Shown piece after piece: positions 1-7,683 of a DNA stretch of 64,000 bases. Below the pieces are notes generated by a model. It was not told the DNA's origin. It saw only the letters and a program-made list of their open reading frames with translations, and searched no databases. The stretch's first letter is position 1, and every line of letters starts with the position of its first letter. Source of the DNA: an uncultured bacterium. GTDB taxonomy: Bacteria; Myxococcota_A; Bradymonadia; UBA7976; VGTA01. The stretch spans positions 1-64,000 of the forward strand of contig CALSSE010000007.1 of assembly GCA_943788935.1 (NCBI GenBank), written 5' to 3'. A program made the translations under genes and the position numbers.

Positions 1-316
1 CGGTAAACCGAGACGGGTCAAGACGAGGAGCGCGAGTGGTGGAACTAGGCAGAGGGGCCCATAAAGTTGCTCGGCAGTGCTCTCATCAAAATAGAACTGT
101 TTGAGACGACCATAAGCGGGGTCTCCACCATTTGTCCACCAGCCGTAGAGGGAGTACCGCTGAGAGGATCCCAGAGGCGAAGAGCCAGAGACTCACCCAT
201 GAGCGGTTTCTATTAGCGGCGATAAAGGTCCCTAGGGTCTGAATCGCGTCATTCGCGACGATTGCATAGGCTGACAATAAGAAGCCTAAGAACATATATA
301 CTTCAGTTGTAATCAT
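1..316 (-). pseudogene. PiT-like membrane protein gene, 5' part, frameshifted and cut by window edge
   Basis: The start is the ATG at 316, with a GGAG ribosome site six bases upstream. The first 45 or so residues form a hydrophobic segment containing an A-N-D-A-x-Q-T-L-G-T motif that resembles the first signature of PiT-type phosphate permeases. The frame breaks near 150-152 (a CCC run on the coding strand): removing one C restores a continuous reading, AVLLYGWWTNGGDPAYGRLK, that runs open to the window edge with further hydrophobic sequence. Uncorrected, the frame ends at 86 after 76 residues. I read this as one membrane protein gene with a +1 indel, either a real mutation or a sequence error. 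Phosphate transport is suggested only by the short motif; the rest of the gene lies outside the window. Confidence 0.55.
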
Positions 317-631
317 AAATATCTCCGAGGTGATTAATGATATCGATCTGTTCTCTGAACTAGGGGATAATACTTCTCGAGGGAAGTATTATGAGAACAT
401 AGGGTGGAGACTTTTGAAAATGATCCTCTTTGATAAGTCTAAGGTACTGAATATTTGTGACTAATCAGAGCATTGCTTATATGTGACAATCGTATGACAG
501 AGCTCTAGTTGTCTTGGAGTGTGCTGAGAAACCTTCCGTGAATATAAGGTCTCTCAACGTGCTCTGAATGATAGATGTATGAGGCGGGAACTCTGTATTG
601 AATGAGCTCGAACGACCTCTATGAAGTCATC
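317..631. other. Intergenic region between the PiT-like gene and the secG tail
   Basis: No convincing gene is present. The stretch holds a perfect 10-bp inverted repeat at 367-392 (listed separately) and should contain the promoter of the minus-strand gene at 316. No tRNA-like structure or T-tract terminator was seen. Confidence 0.5.
367..392. promoter_or_regulatory. Perfect inverted repeat, possible operator
   Basis: The arms ATAATACTTC (367-376) and GAAGTATTAT (383-392) are exact reverse complements around the six-base centre TCGAGG. The element lies about 50 bp upstream of the start codon at 316, where a dimeric repressor or activator would bind. No T-run follows on either strand, so it does not look like an intrinsic terminator. 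The operator role is inferred from symmetry and position only. Confidence 0.35.
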
Positions 632-639
632 TTATTGTG

Positions 640-1345
640 CTGGCGCGGGGACTGGCGCGGGGACAGGAGCCGCTACAGGAGCTGGAGCAGGTGCAGGGAC
701 TGGAGCCGCTACAGGAGCCGGAGCCGCTACAGGAGCTGGAGCCGCTACAGGAGCCGGAGCCGCTACAGGAGCTGCTACAGGAGCAGGAGCCGCTACAGGA
801 GCCGCTACAGGAGCCGGAGCAGGTGCAGGGACTGGAGCCGCTACAGGAGCCGGAGCCGCTACAGGAGCCGGAGCCGCTACAGGAGCCGGAGCCGCTACAG
901 GAGCCGGAGCCGCTACAGGAGCCGGAGCCGCTACAGGAGCCGGAGCCGCTACAGGAGCCGGAGCCGCGGAGCTGGAGCCGGAGCTGGAGCCGCTACAGGA
1001 GCCGGAGCCGGAGCTGGAGCCGGAGCTGGAGCCGCTACAGGAGCCGGAGCCGGAGCTGGAGCCGGAGCTGGAGCCGCTACAGGAGCCGGAGCTGGAGCCG
1101 CTACAGGAGCCGGAGCCGGAGCTGGAGCCGCTACAGGGGCCGGAGCCGGAGCTGGAGCCGCTACAGGGGCCGGAGCCGGAGCTGGAGCCGCTACAGGAGC
1201 TGGAGCCGCTACAGGAGCCGGAGCTGCTACAGGAGCCGGAGCTGCTACAGGAGCCGGAGCTGCTACAGGAGCTGGAGCTGCTACAGGAGCTGGAGCTGCT
1301 ACAGGAGCTGGAGCTGCTACAGGAGCCGGAGCAGGAGTGGGAGCA
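640..1345 (-). repeat. Degenerate tandem repeat encoding an Ala-Pro-Val tail
   Basis: About 700 bp of imperfect repeats built from GCTCCGGCTCCTGTAGCG-like units (coding strand), encoding APAPVA and APAP blocks. Units are multiples of three, so copy-number change keeps the frame. Near 966-970 a missing base (CCGCGG where CCGGCGG would be expected) shifts phase: the secG frame stops at 949, while the shifted phase stays open as APAPVA to a TAA at 632-634. The lack of stops also opens long meaningless frames on both strands. The region is prone to slippage and to assembly error. Confidence 0.8.
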
Positions 1346-1686
1346 GGCGTAGACACCTTAGTGCTCGGAGTCGTCTCACTCTTCTTTTCAGCCGCCTTTG
1401 ATGTAGAGTCTTCAGCCGCTGGCAGGCTAGGAGCTTCCTCAAGGTCGCTCATATCTGGACCTTTAGGTGAGCTCATGACCGCGAGGGTAAGGCTGGTGAT
1501 CATGAAGGCAGCGGCGAAGTATGAGGTGACTTTACCGAGAACGGTTGCTGCTGAATTACCGGAAGCGACATTTTGAAGGCCGCCGCCAAAAGCGCCGCTC
1601 ACTCCACCACCTTTTCCAGATTGGAAGAGGATGATGATGATGAGGAAGAGGCAAACTATGACATGTATGATACTGACGAGTTGCAT
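949..1686 (-). CDS. secG: SecG protein-export subunit with extended Ala-Pro-Val tail
   Basis: SecG is the small third subunit of the SecYEG translocon in the inner membrane. Residues 1-75 show the family pattern: an N-terminal membrane helix, the [15 protein letters not shown] loop, then a second helix around residues 50-70. Typical SecG proteins end soon after about 75-110 residues; here a charged linker leads into a low-complexity APAPV tail of over 100 residues. The frame ends at 949 with an out-of-character RLRLL, which looks like a frameshift inside the repeat. Restoring one base near 968 would carry the protein to the TAA at 632 (about 351 residues). The start at 1686 has AAGAG eight bases upstream. 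It is last in the gapA-pgk-tpiA-secG run, an order seen in many bacteria. The SecG call is firm; the true C-terminus is not. Confidence 0.88.
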   Translation of the reverse strand: MQLVSIIHVIVCLFLIIIILFQSGKGGGVSGAFGGGLQNVASGNSAATVLGKVTSYFAAAFMITSLTLAVMSSPKGPDMSDLEEAPSLPAAEDSTSKAAEKKSETTPSTKVSTPAPTPAPAPVAAPAPVAAPAPVAAPAPVAAPAPVAAPAPVAAPAPVAAPAPVAAPAPAPAPVAAPAPAPAPVAAPAPAPAPVAAPAPAPVAAPAPAPAPAPAPVAAPAPAPAPAPAPVAAPAPAPAPRLRLL

Positions 1687-1730
1687 GTATTGGTCTCTTA
1701 AAACTTATTCAGGTTGTGAAGCGAATACGG

Positions 1731-2516
1731 TTACTGATCCGTAGACGCGATATGAATGATCGTTTGGAACGAATCGACGTCAAGACTGGCTCCTCCTACG
1801 AGGGCGCCATCGATGTCAGCCTGTGACATGAGTCCTGTTGCGTTCCCAGGTTTAACCGAGCCACCATATTGAAGTCGGACGCGATCTGCAACCTGTTCGC
1901 TGTAAAGTTCTTTAAGATGTTGACGAATCGCGTAGTGAACATCTTGAGCTTGCTCGGGGGTAGCAGTTCGTCCAGTGCCGATAGCCCACACAGGCTCATA
2001 GGCGCAAATGGTATGAGCAGCCTCCTCTGCGCTGAGTAGTTTGAAGGCTTCTTCTACCTGTTTGAGTACGACTGCTAAAGTCTCTCCATCATCCCTCTGG
2101 CTTAAGGTCTCTCCTACACAAAGGATGGGAGTGAGACCGACGTCATGAGCAGCCCGAGCCGCCAGAGAGACTGATTCATTTGTCTCTCCGTAATATTGAC
2201 GACGCTCGCTGTGACCGAGGATTATGTAACGACAACCGATGTCAGCGAGTTGACTAGGAGCGCTCTCTCCAGTGAAAGCACCGCTGCGATGATGTGACAT
2301 GTGTTGTGCGGAGACACCGAGATCGCTCCCCTCCACACAATTAATCACAGCGCTCAGAAAAGGTGTTGAGGGCGCGATACCCACCTCAGCGCTCGACTCT
2401 CCTTCTCCCAATGAGGCGAGACGCTCTAAGAGCCCTCGGGCTAGCTCAGTCGCTTCGGTGAGCGATAGGTTCATTTTCCAATTACCGACCACTACGGGGC
2501 GCCGTTTATATGTCAT
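1731..2516 (-). CDS. tpiA: Triosephosphate isomerase
   Basis: Cytosolic glycolytic enzyme interconverting dihydroxyacetone phosphate and glyceraldehyde 3-phosphate. The 261 residues match normal family length. All catalytic elements are present: N12 and K14 in GNWKMN, H102 in LGHSERR, E174 in AYEPVWAIGTG, and the phosphate-binding YGGSVKPGN near residues 217-225. The gene sits between pgk (37 bp upstream) and secG (44 bp downstream), consistent with one transcript from the gapA promoter. Its ribosome site is weak (GAG within AGAGAAAACTC), perhaps relying on translation of the preceding gene. Nothing suggests loss of function. Confidence 0.97.
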   Translation of the reverse strand: MTYKRRPVVVGNWKMNLSLTEATELARGLLERLASLGEGESSAEVGIAPSTPFLSAVINCVEGSDLGVSAQHMSHHRSGAFTGESAPSQLADIGCRYIILGHSERRQYYGETNESVSLAARAAHDVGLTPILCVGETLSQRDDGETLAVVLKQVEEAFKLLSAEEAAHTICAYEPVWAIGTGRTATPEQAQDVHYAIRQHLKELYSEQVADRVRLQYGGSVKPGNATGLMSQADIDGALVGGASLDVDSFQTIIHIASTDQ

Positions 2517-2553
2517 GAGTTTTCTCTACTTCAAGTGATGATCAATAAGGGGC

Positions 2554-3846
2554 TTAATGAGAGTCAATGTTGGCGACTTTTGGTTGAGCGGCGAGCTCTC
2601 GATCGAGCTCCTCTTTAAGAGCTGTAAGCTCTGCGTCACGTTTAATGATCGCCTCAATACCGGGGAGGGGTTTGCCCTCTAGAAATTCTAAGCTGGCTCC
2701 TCCCCCGGTTGAGATATGACCGACCTGATCAGCGAGACCACTCTCGTGAATCGCCCTCACCGAGTCTCCACCACCGACGACCGAATATGCCTCAGACGAG
2801 GCAAAGGCTTCGGCGATAGCGAAGGTTCCTGTAGAGAATGAAGGCCATTCAAAGACGCCCATTGGACCATTCCACATCAAAACTTGGGCATGAGAGATCA
2901 CCTCTTGGAAAGCGGCGATGGTCTTTGGTCCGATATCCAGTCCCATGAGTCCATCAGGGATATCTATTTGATCAATAGAGACTGGAATAGCGCTCTCATT
3001 AAATTCTGCCGCGGCTAGATGGTCGACAGGTAAAATAATATTGACGCCTCGCTCTTGGGCGAAGGCTAGGAGCTCTTGGGCGGTCTTGAGATGTTCCTCC
3101 TCTACTAAACTAGAGCCCACCTCATGGCCTTGAGCAGCTAAGAAAGTATAAGCCATCGCTCCCCCAACCAATACGCTATTGGCCCGGAGTACTAATGACT
3201 TTAAGATTGAAATCTTATCGCTGACTTTAGCGCCACCTATGACTGCGACTAGCTCAGATCTCTTGGCGTTAAGTACTTGGCTGAGAGCTCGTACCTCTTC
3301 GACCATTAGATAGCCAGCGGCGACACCCTCGTGTATAAATTGAGTGATCCCTGTAGTGCTGGCATGAGCTCGATGAGCTGTTCCAAAGGCGTCATTGATA
3401 TAAAAATCCGTGAAGGCGGCTAGCTCTCGAGCGAGATGCTCATTGTTCTTGGTCTCTCCGCCATGAAATCTAACGTTTTCAAGGAGTAGGACCTCACCTT
3501 CTTTGAGATTTTGAGAGAGAAAAGCGCTCGCTTCTCCTAGCGGTCGGTCGGAGAGAGTGACCTCTTGGCCCAAATGCTCAGCTAAGACATCTCCCACTGG
3601 AGCGAGTGACAACGCCTCTACCTCTTTACCCTTTGGACGACCGAGATGGCTCACTAGGATCACTCGAGCGTTCTTCTTGAGGGCATATTGAATCGTTGGT
3701 AGAGCAGCTCTGATACGAGTATCATCAGCGACTCTACCATCAGCGATAGGTGTATTAAAGTCGACTCTGATCAAGACGAGTCGTCCTTCTATATCAAGGT
3801 CTTCAATAGTGGTCAGAGAGACATCAGGGCTGAGCTGGATAGGCAT
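2554..3846 (-). CDS. pgk: Phosphoglycerate kinase
   Basis: Catalyses ATP formation from 1,3-bisphosphoglycerate in glycolysis. The 430-residue product carries RVDFNTPI near residue 27 (family consensus RVDFNVP), the substrate-binding LVSHLGRPKG, the hinge-side MWNGPMGVFE and the nucleotide-binding GGGDSVRAI near the end. It is about 30 residues longer than typical bacterial enzymes because of a charged C-terminal extension after the usual end (KRDAELTALKEEL onward), probably helical. It follows gapA by 41 bp and precedes tpiA by 37 bp, so co-transcription is likely. Identity is secure; the tail's role is unknown. Confidence 0.97.
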   Translation of the reverse strand: MPIQLSPDVSLTTIEDLDIEGRLVLIRVDFNTPIADGRVADDTRIRAALPTIQYALKKNARVILVSHLGRPKGKEVEALSLAPVGDVLAEHLGQEVTLSDRPLGEASAFLSQNLKEGEVLLLENVRFHGGETKNNEHLARELAAFTDFYINDAFGTAHRAHASTTGITQFIHEGVAAGYLMVEEVRALSQVLNAKRSELVAVIGGAKVSDKISILKSLVLRANSVLVGGAMAYTFLAAQGHEVGSSLVEEEHLKTAQELLAFAQERGVNIILPVDHLAAAEFNESAIPVSIDQIDIPDGLMGLDIGPKTIAAFQEVISHAQVLMWNGPMGVFEWPSFSTGTFAIAEAFASSEAYSVVGGGDSVRAIHESGLADQVGHISTGGGASLEFLEGKPLPGIEAIIKRDAELTALKEELDRELAAQPKVANIDSH

Positions 3847-3887
3847 AGGTTACTTCTCTTCTTTTTTTAAATGCACTAAAGTTCTGG

Positions 3888-4886
3888 TCAGCTAAGCAGC
3901 TTACGAGTGAGATCGATCATACGGTTACTGAATCCCCACTCGTTATCATACCAACTGAGCAGCTTGACGGAGTGACCATTCATCACAGTCGTGTTAGCGG
4001 CATCAACGATCGAGCTTCGAGGGTCACCGATATAGTCAGTGCTCACCAGCTCATCCTCTTCAAAACCAAGAACTCCCTTGAGGCTACCATCAGCGGCCTC
4101 TTTTAGAGCTGCATTTACAGACTCTGCATCACAAGGCTTTTGAGTCCTGAGAACAACGTCTACCAACGAGACATTAGGGGTAGGAACGCGAACTGCCATA
4201 CCATCAAGTTTACCCGCGAGGTGTGGAAGTACGAGTCCGATCGCTGCTGCTGCGCCGGTAGTAGAGGGGATCATAGACATCGCTGCCGCTCGAGCTCTTC
4301 GCTTGTCCTTGTGGGGGAGATCAAGCAATGATTGGTCATTAGTATAACTGTGAATCGTGGTCATGAGACCATGGTCAACGCCAAATGTATCGTCGATGAC
4401 TTTGACAACTGGTGCCAAGCAGTTTGTGGTACAAGATCCGTTAGAGACTACTTTGTGAACACTTGGGTCGAGGAGATGATCATTAACGCCCATCACTACA
4501 GTGAGATCTACATCTTGGCCGGGAGCGCTGATCACAACCCACTTCGCGCCTGCGTCGAGATGAGGTTGAACCTTCTCTTTACTACGGAAAATACCGGTGC
4601 ACTCTAGGACGACCTCAGCTTCATATTCACCCCACTTTAGGTTTGCAGGGTCTCTCTCAGCGGTGACGTGGACAAAGCGCCCATTCACGTTAAAACCGCC
4701 CTCGACAACTTTTACATCACCATTAAAACGTCCGTGTACAGAGTCATATTTTAAGAGGTGGGCTGACATTTCAGGAGCAGTGAGGTCATTGATCGCGACC
4801 ACCTCAATGTCATTAACTCCCTCGAGGATTCTAAAGACTTGACGACCGATACGTCCAAAACCGTTGATTGCTATTTTATGTGTCAT
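3888..4886 (-). CDS. gapA: Glyceraldehyde-3-phosphate dehydrogenase, type I
   Basis: Phosphorylating GAPDH that makes 1,3-bisphosphoglycerate from glyceraldehyde 3-phosphate with NAD+. The 332 residues are standard length. The Rossmann motif INGFGRIGR lies at 6-14, D34 in AINDLT suggests NAD preference, the catalytic Cys152 sits in SNGSCTTNC (Gly instead of the common Ala before Ser), and H179 in TTIHSYTNDQ is the general base. It is the first gene of the minus-strand operon gapA-pgk-tpiA-secG. An AGGAGA ribosome site lies upstream, and a possible sigma-70 promoter is at 4975-5003. Confidence 0.97.
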   Translation of the reverse strand: MTHKIAINGFGRIGRQVFRILEGVNDIEVVAINDLTAPEMSAHLLKYDSVHGRFNGDVKVVEGGFNVNGRFVHVTAERDPANLKWGEYEAEVVLECTGIFRSKEKVQPHLDAGAKWVVISAPGQDVDLTVVMGVNDHLLDPSVHKVVSNGSCTTNCLAPVVKVIDDTFGVDHGLMTTIHSYTNDQSLLDLPHKDKRRARAAAMSMIPSTTGAAAAIGLVLPHLAGKLDGMAVRVPTPNVSLVDVVLRTQKPCDAESVNAALKEAADGSLKGVLGFEEDELVSTDYIGDPRSSIVDAANTTVMNGHSVKLLSWYDNEWGFSNRMIDLTRKLLS

Positions 4887-5191
4887 GGTGTTAGCTCTCC
4901 TGTGAGCGGTAGTTGCGTTTGTGTACTCACATCACTTAAACAGTGTTTTCAGTGAGCGTTAATGAACATTGGATCTTTTACTGTGCTGTGAGGTCGACTT
5001 CAACTGCTATCTTTGAATTCCATTCCTTTGGTTTTAAAGTTCACCAACTTGTGACATCTGCGTGAAAGAGAGATATAGACATCGTCTTGAAAGAAAAGCG
5101 AGGTGGAAGCGAGAGGGTGAGCATGATAGTTATACTTTTAGAAACACTCTTCGTATGAACGATATCGAGACCTCTCTAACAGGAGATTCAT
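4887..5191. other. Divergent intergenic region gapA / 5192 gene
   Basis: About 305 bp separate the divergent starts. Apart from the possible gapA promoter and a TATACT near 5131 that could be a -10 element for the plus-strand gene, I see no gene, RNA structure or strong repeat here. Confidence 0.4.
4975..5003 (-). promoter_or_regulatory. Possible sigma-70 promoter for the gapA operon
   Basis: On the minus strand TTGAAG (5003-4998) and TAAAAG (4980-4975) are separated by exactly 17 bp, each matching four of six consensus bases. The element lies about 90 bp upstream of the gapA start, in the gap between divergent genes. This is a pattern match only. Confidence 0.3.
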
Positions 5192-6208
5192 GTGACACAA
5201 GCAGATCAAAAAACAGATGAAGTAGACGATGTCTCTAAGAGTACTGACTCATCGGAATCGCTCACTCATTCTAGCGAGACTCAAGGTTCTGCAACTGCAG
5301 GGAAGACCTCGCTCGATGACCCTTTCTTTGTCGGTGCCGAAATAGACCCTGATCAACTGTTTGAGCAGTGGGCTAGAGAGGATGCTAGAGCGGAAGTCCA
5401 AAGAGCGCAACATCAGAACGATCGTTTTTCGGTCGGGCGACAGCCACTTCTCCTAGGGCTCATCGCTGTGGTTTCAGCGGTTTTATCTTTTTATTGTTTT
5501 CCTGCCCTAGACGCAGTGATTCATGAGGGAGACTTTGACCAGTGTGGAGATGTATTAGAAAGAGCGCTCTCTCAATCTAAGGGTGAAGCGATTAGGCCAT
5601 TTTATCATCAGCAGACTTGCCGTCTTAGCGGTATGGTGGGGACGACTAACCTCTTCGCGATCGGTTTTCAAGAGAACCCTGAATCTAAAGATGAATTTGA
5701 ACGAAATCGCGGTATCAGCTACGTGGTTAAGCTCAATGGAGGCCAGATCTATGCGATTTTACCGGCTCATCCCCCTAAAGTAGAAGGGTATCGGCTACGT
5801 AATGGCAGCCTATTTGGTTTAGAGTTTACAGAAGTTGGGCTCATAATCGACCCAACGATCGCTACGAGTTATCGCCATCTCGAGAGAGAGCTTCGAGTCA
5901 ATCTAGGTATTAAGTCCTCAGAGAAACTATGGTTTTTTGATGTCAGTTACTCTCCTTGGGATCATAAAATGCCTTTAGCGACAGCGGTTGTCGCTCCATT
6001 GATCGCTCTCTTGGCGTTGTTGGCGATTTACCGAGAGATGAGACGTCGTCAACAGCTGAAAGAGCAGGAGCAAGAAGAGAACGATTGGCTCTTGGCATTT
6101 GAAGCCGCAGCGAGCGAATCAGAGCTCTCAGGGAAAGAAGAGAGGGAGAGTATTGCTCAAGCTCATGAGGACGAGAGTTATTCTACAACTCAATCAAAAG
6201 AAGGGTGA
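5192..6208 (+). CDS. Two-TM membrane protein, function unknown
   Basis: I do not recognise a family. The GTG start at 5192 is chosen because AGGAG lies six bases upstream and the nearby ATG is followed at once by a stop. The 338-residue product begins with about 80 polar, acidic, probably disordered residues, has a membrane helix at about 86-108, an extracytoplasmic domain of some 150 residues with Cys near 118 and 143, a second helix near 263-286, and a charged Glu-rich cytoplasmic tail. The gene ends six bases before the TraB/GumN gene, so the two are probably co-transcribed. A link between the two products at the envelope is inference only. Confidence 0.8.
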   Translation: MTQADQKTDEVDDVSKSTDSSESLTHSSETQGSATAGKTSLDDPFFVGAEIDPDQLFEQWAREDARAEVQRAQHQNDRFSVGRQPLLLGLIAVVSAVLSFYCFPALDAVIHEGDFDQCGDVLERALSQSKGEAIRPFYHQQTCRLSGMVGTTNLFAIGFQENPESKDEFERNRGISYVVKLNGGQIYAILPAHPPKVEGYRLRNGSLFGLEFTEVGLIIDPTIATSYRHLERELRVNLGIKSSEKLWFFDVSYSPWDHKMPLATAVVAPLIALLALLAIYREMRRRQQLKEQEQEENDWLLAFEAAASESELSGKEERESIAQAHEDESYSTTQSKEG

Positions 6209-6214
6209 AGGACA

Positions 6215-7246
6215 ATGAGGTCTGAAGCATCAAACAATCTATTCTGTACTAAAAAATATCCTTGGAAATGGGGCGTCTTATCTATTGTAAGCGCGTGTCT
6301 ATTCTGGCTCTGTATACCGCTCGCTGAAGCTCAAGAGGGTAAGTCTCATCCACCTGTCTCCAAAGAGGAGAGCATTAAAAGTGAGCTAGGAGTCGCCAAC
6401 CCATTCTTTTGGGAGGTGAGAGGAGAGAAAGGTGAGGTCGCTCACCTAATGGGTACGATGCACATCCCTAGCGACCGATGGAAGAGGTTACCTTCCACCC
6501 TCTTGGCAGACCTCGATCAGGCAGACGCTATTTATGGAGAGCTTGACCTAACAGATAAAACTAGAATGACAGGGAAGTTAATGGAGCGAGCCATGTTGAG
6601 TAATGGTGATACTCTAGAGAAGCTGATTGGTCCTGAGGTCTATAAAGATCTAGATCGTTATCTGCAATCTAGAGGACAGAGCGCCTTGTTTATGAATGGC
6701 ATGCACCCTAAAATGGCAGAAATGACGCTAGGGCTCCTCGATGTAATGCCTTTATTGATGAGCGGAAAGCCGGTACTCGATGACTGGTTATTACAGAGGG
6801 CGAAAGCGGCGGGTAAAGAGGTTGGTGGCGTAGAGACGATGGAGGAGCAGATCGCCGCCTTATTTAGTGGGACTTTAGAAGAGGCAAAGATCTCTTTGGG
6901 ATTTACTCTTAAATTATTGAAGCAGAAAGAGAGCGCTGGGCGTAAACCCTTAGAAGATCTGCAACAAGCCTATTTCTCAGGGAGAGAGTCGAGCGTTGTC
7001 AAGGTGATTGAAGAGGAGCTCAGAGGAGCGCCAGAAGCACAGATTAAAGCGATGGACCTCTTACTAAACCAACGCAATAAGGTGATGGTTCGGAGAGTAC
7101 ATAAATTATTGAAGGATCACCCTAAGAAACGCTATGTCTTCGCTTTTGGTGTAGCTCATTTTGTGGGTAAAGATAGCGTCGTTGAAGGCTTGAAATCGCT
7201 TGGTTATATCGTGAAACGAAGATATGCTCCATCTATTATGGAATAG
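6215..7246 (+). CDS. TraB/GumN family protein, exported
   Basis: Member of the TraB/GumN (PF01963) family, whose fold is related to erythromycin-esterase/EreA-like and Tiki metalloprotease-type domains; the bacterial substrate is generally unknown. A signal peptide covers roughly residues 18-40, with probable cleavage after AEA. Visible family motifs are HLMGTMHIPSD near residue 76, the following YGELDL acidic motif, and FAFGVAHFVGKDSV near the C-terminus. The start ATG at 6215 has AAGGAC upstream and follows the two-TM protein gene by six bases. It probably acts in the periplasm or on the envelope. Family assignment is good; the reaction is not known. Confidence 0.85.
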   Translation: MRSEASNNLFCTKKYPWKWGVLSIVSACLFWLCIPLAEAQEGKSHPPVSKEESIKSELGVANPFFWEVRGEKGEVAHLMGTMHIPSDRWKRLPSTLLADLDQADAIYGELDLTDKTRMTGKLMERAMLSNGDTLEKLIGPEVYKDLDRYLQSRGQSALFMNGMHPKMAEMTLGLLDVMPLLMSGKPVLDDWLLQRAKAAGKEVGGVETMEEQIAALFSGTLEEAKISLGFTLKLLKQKESAGRKPLEDLQQAYFSGRESSVVKVIEEELRGAPEAQIKAMDLLLNQRNKVMVRRVHKLLKDHPKKRYVFAFGVAHFVGKDSVVEGLKSLGYIVKRRYAPSIME

Positions 7247-7373
7247 TAAGCTGAAGAACAGTAAACCAAGGAATAATAAATTGAGACCGCTACCGTAGAT
7301 TTATCATCCATAGATAAATCATCGCCCATTGACTAAGTCATCATTAGCTCTAAAGAGCATATAAGAAGCGCCC

Positions 7374-7652
7374 ATGGACCCACACTCAACAGAACACTCA
7401 GTTAAGATCTTCACGACTCCGATCTGTGGGTATTGTATGATGGCCAAACGACTCCTGATGAGTCGTGGAATTAAGTTCGAAGAGGTAAACGCGTCGGGTC
7501 AACCCGAGCTTAGATCTTGGCTAGTTAGCACCACTGGACAGCGAACGGTTCCGCAAATCTTTATACACGGTCGCTCTGTTGGTGGCTATACAGAGTTAAG
7601 CGCTCTAGACAAAGCGGGAGAGCTCATAAGACTCACTCAACAAGGGTCGTGA
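7374..7652 (+). CDS. Glutaredoxin
   Basis: A 92-residue thioredoxin-fold protein that reduces disulfides or glutathione adducts in the cytosol. The redox site is C18-G-Y-C21 (Gly for the commoner Pro of CPYC), followed by the cis-proline motif TVPQIFI near residue 64 and the glutathione-binding GGYTEL near 74. Length is normal for GrxC-type glutaredoxins. The ribosome site is weak (AAGAAG). It is preceded by 127 bp without a gene and followed by the large exported protein gene 31 bp on; no functional link to that neighbour is evident. Confidence 0.93.
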   Translation: MDPHSTEHSVKIFTTPICGYCMMAKRLLMSRGIKFEEVNASGQPELRSWLVSTTGQRTVPQIFIHGRSVGGYTELSALDKAGELIRLTQQGS

Positions 7653-7683
7653 TCGCGAAGGTCTCTTGGTATCGGTGGTTTAG

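Noticed and set aside
602..1576. Long plus-strand open frames reading Arg-Ser-Tyr or Ala-Gly-Thr repeats opposite secG
   Set aside because: They arise because the APAPV repeat lacks stops on both strands and in several phases; no ribosome site or folded domain supports them.
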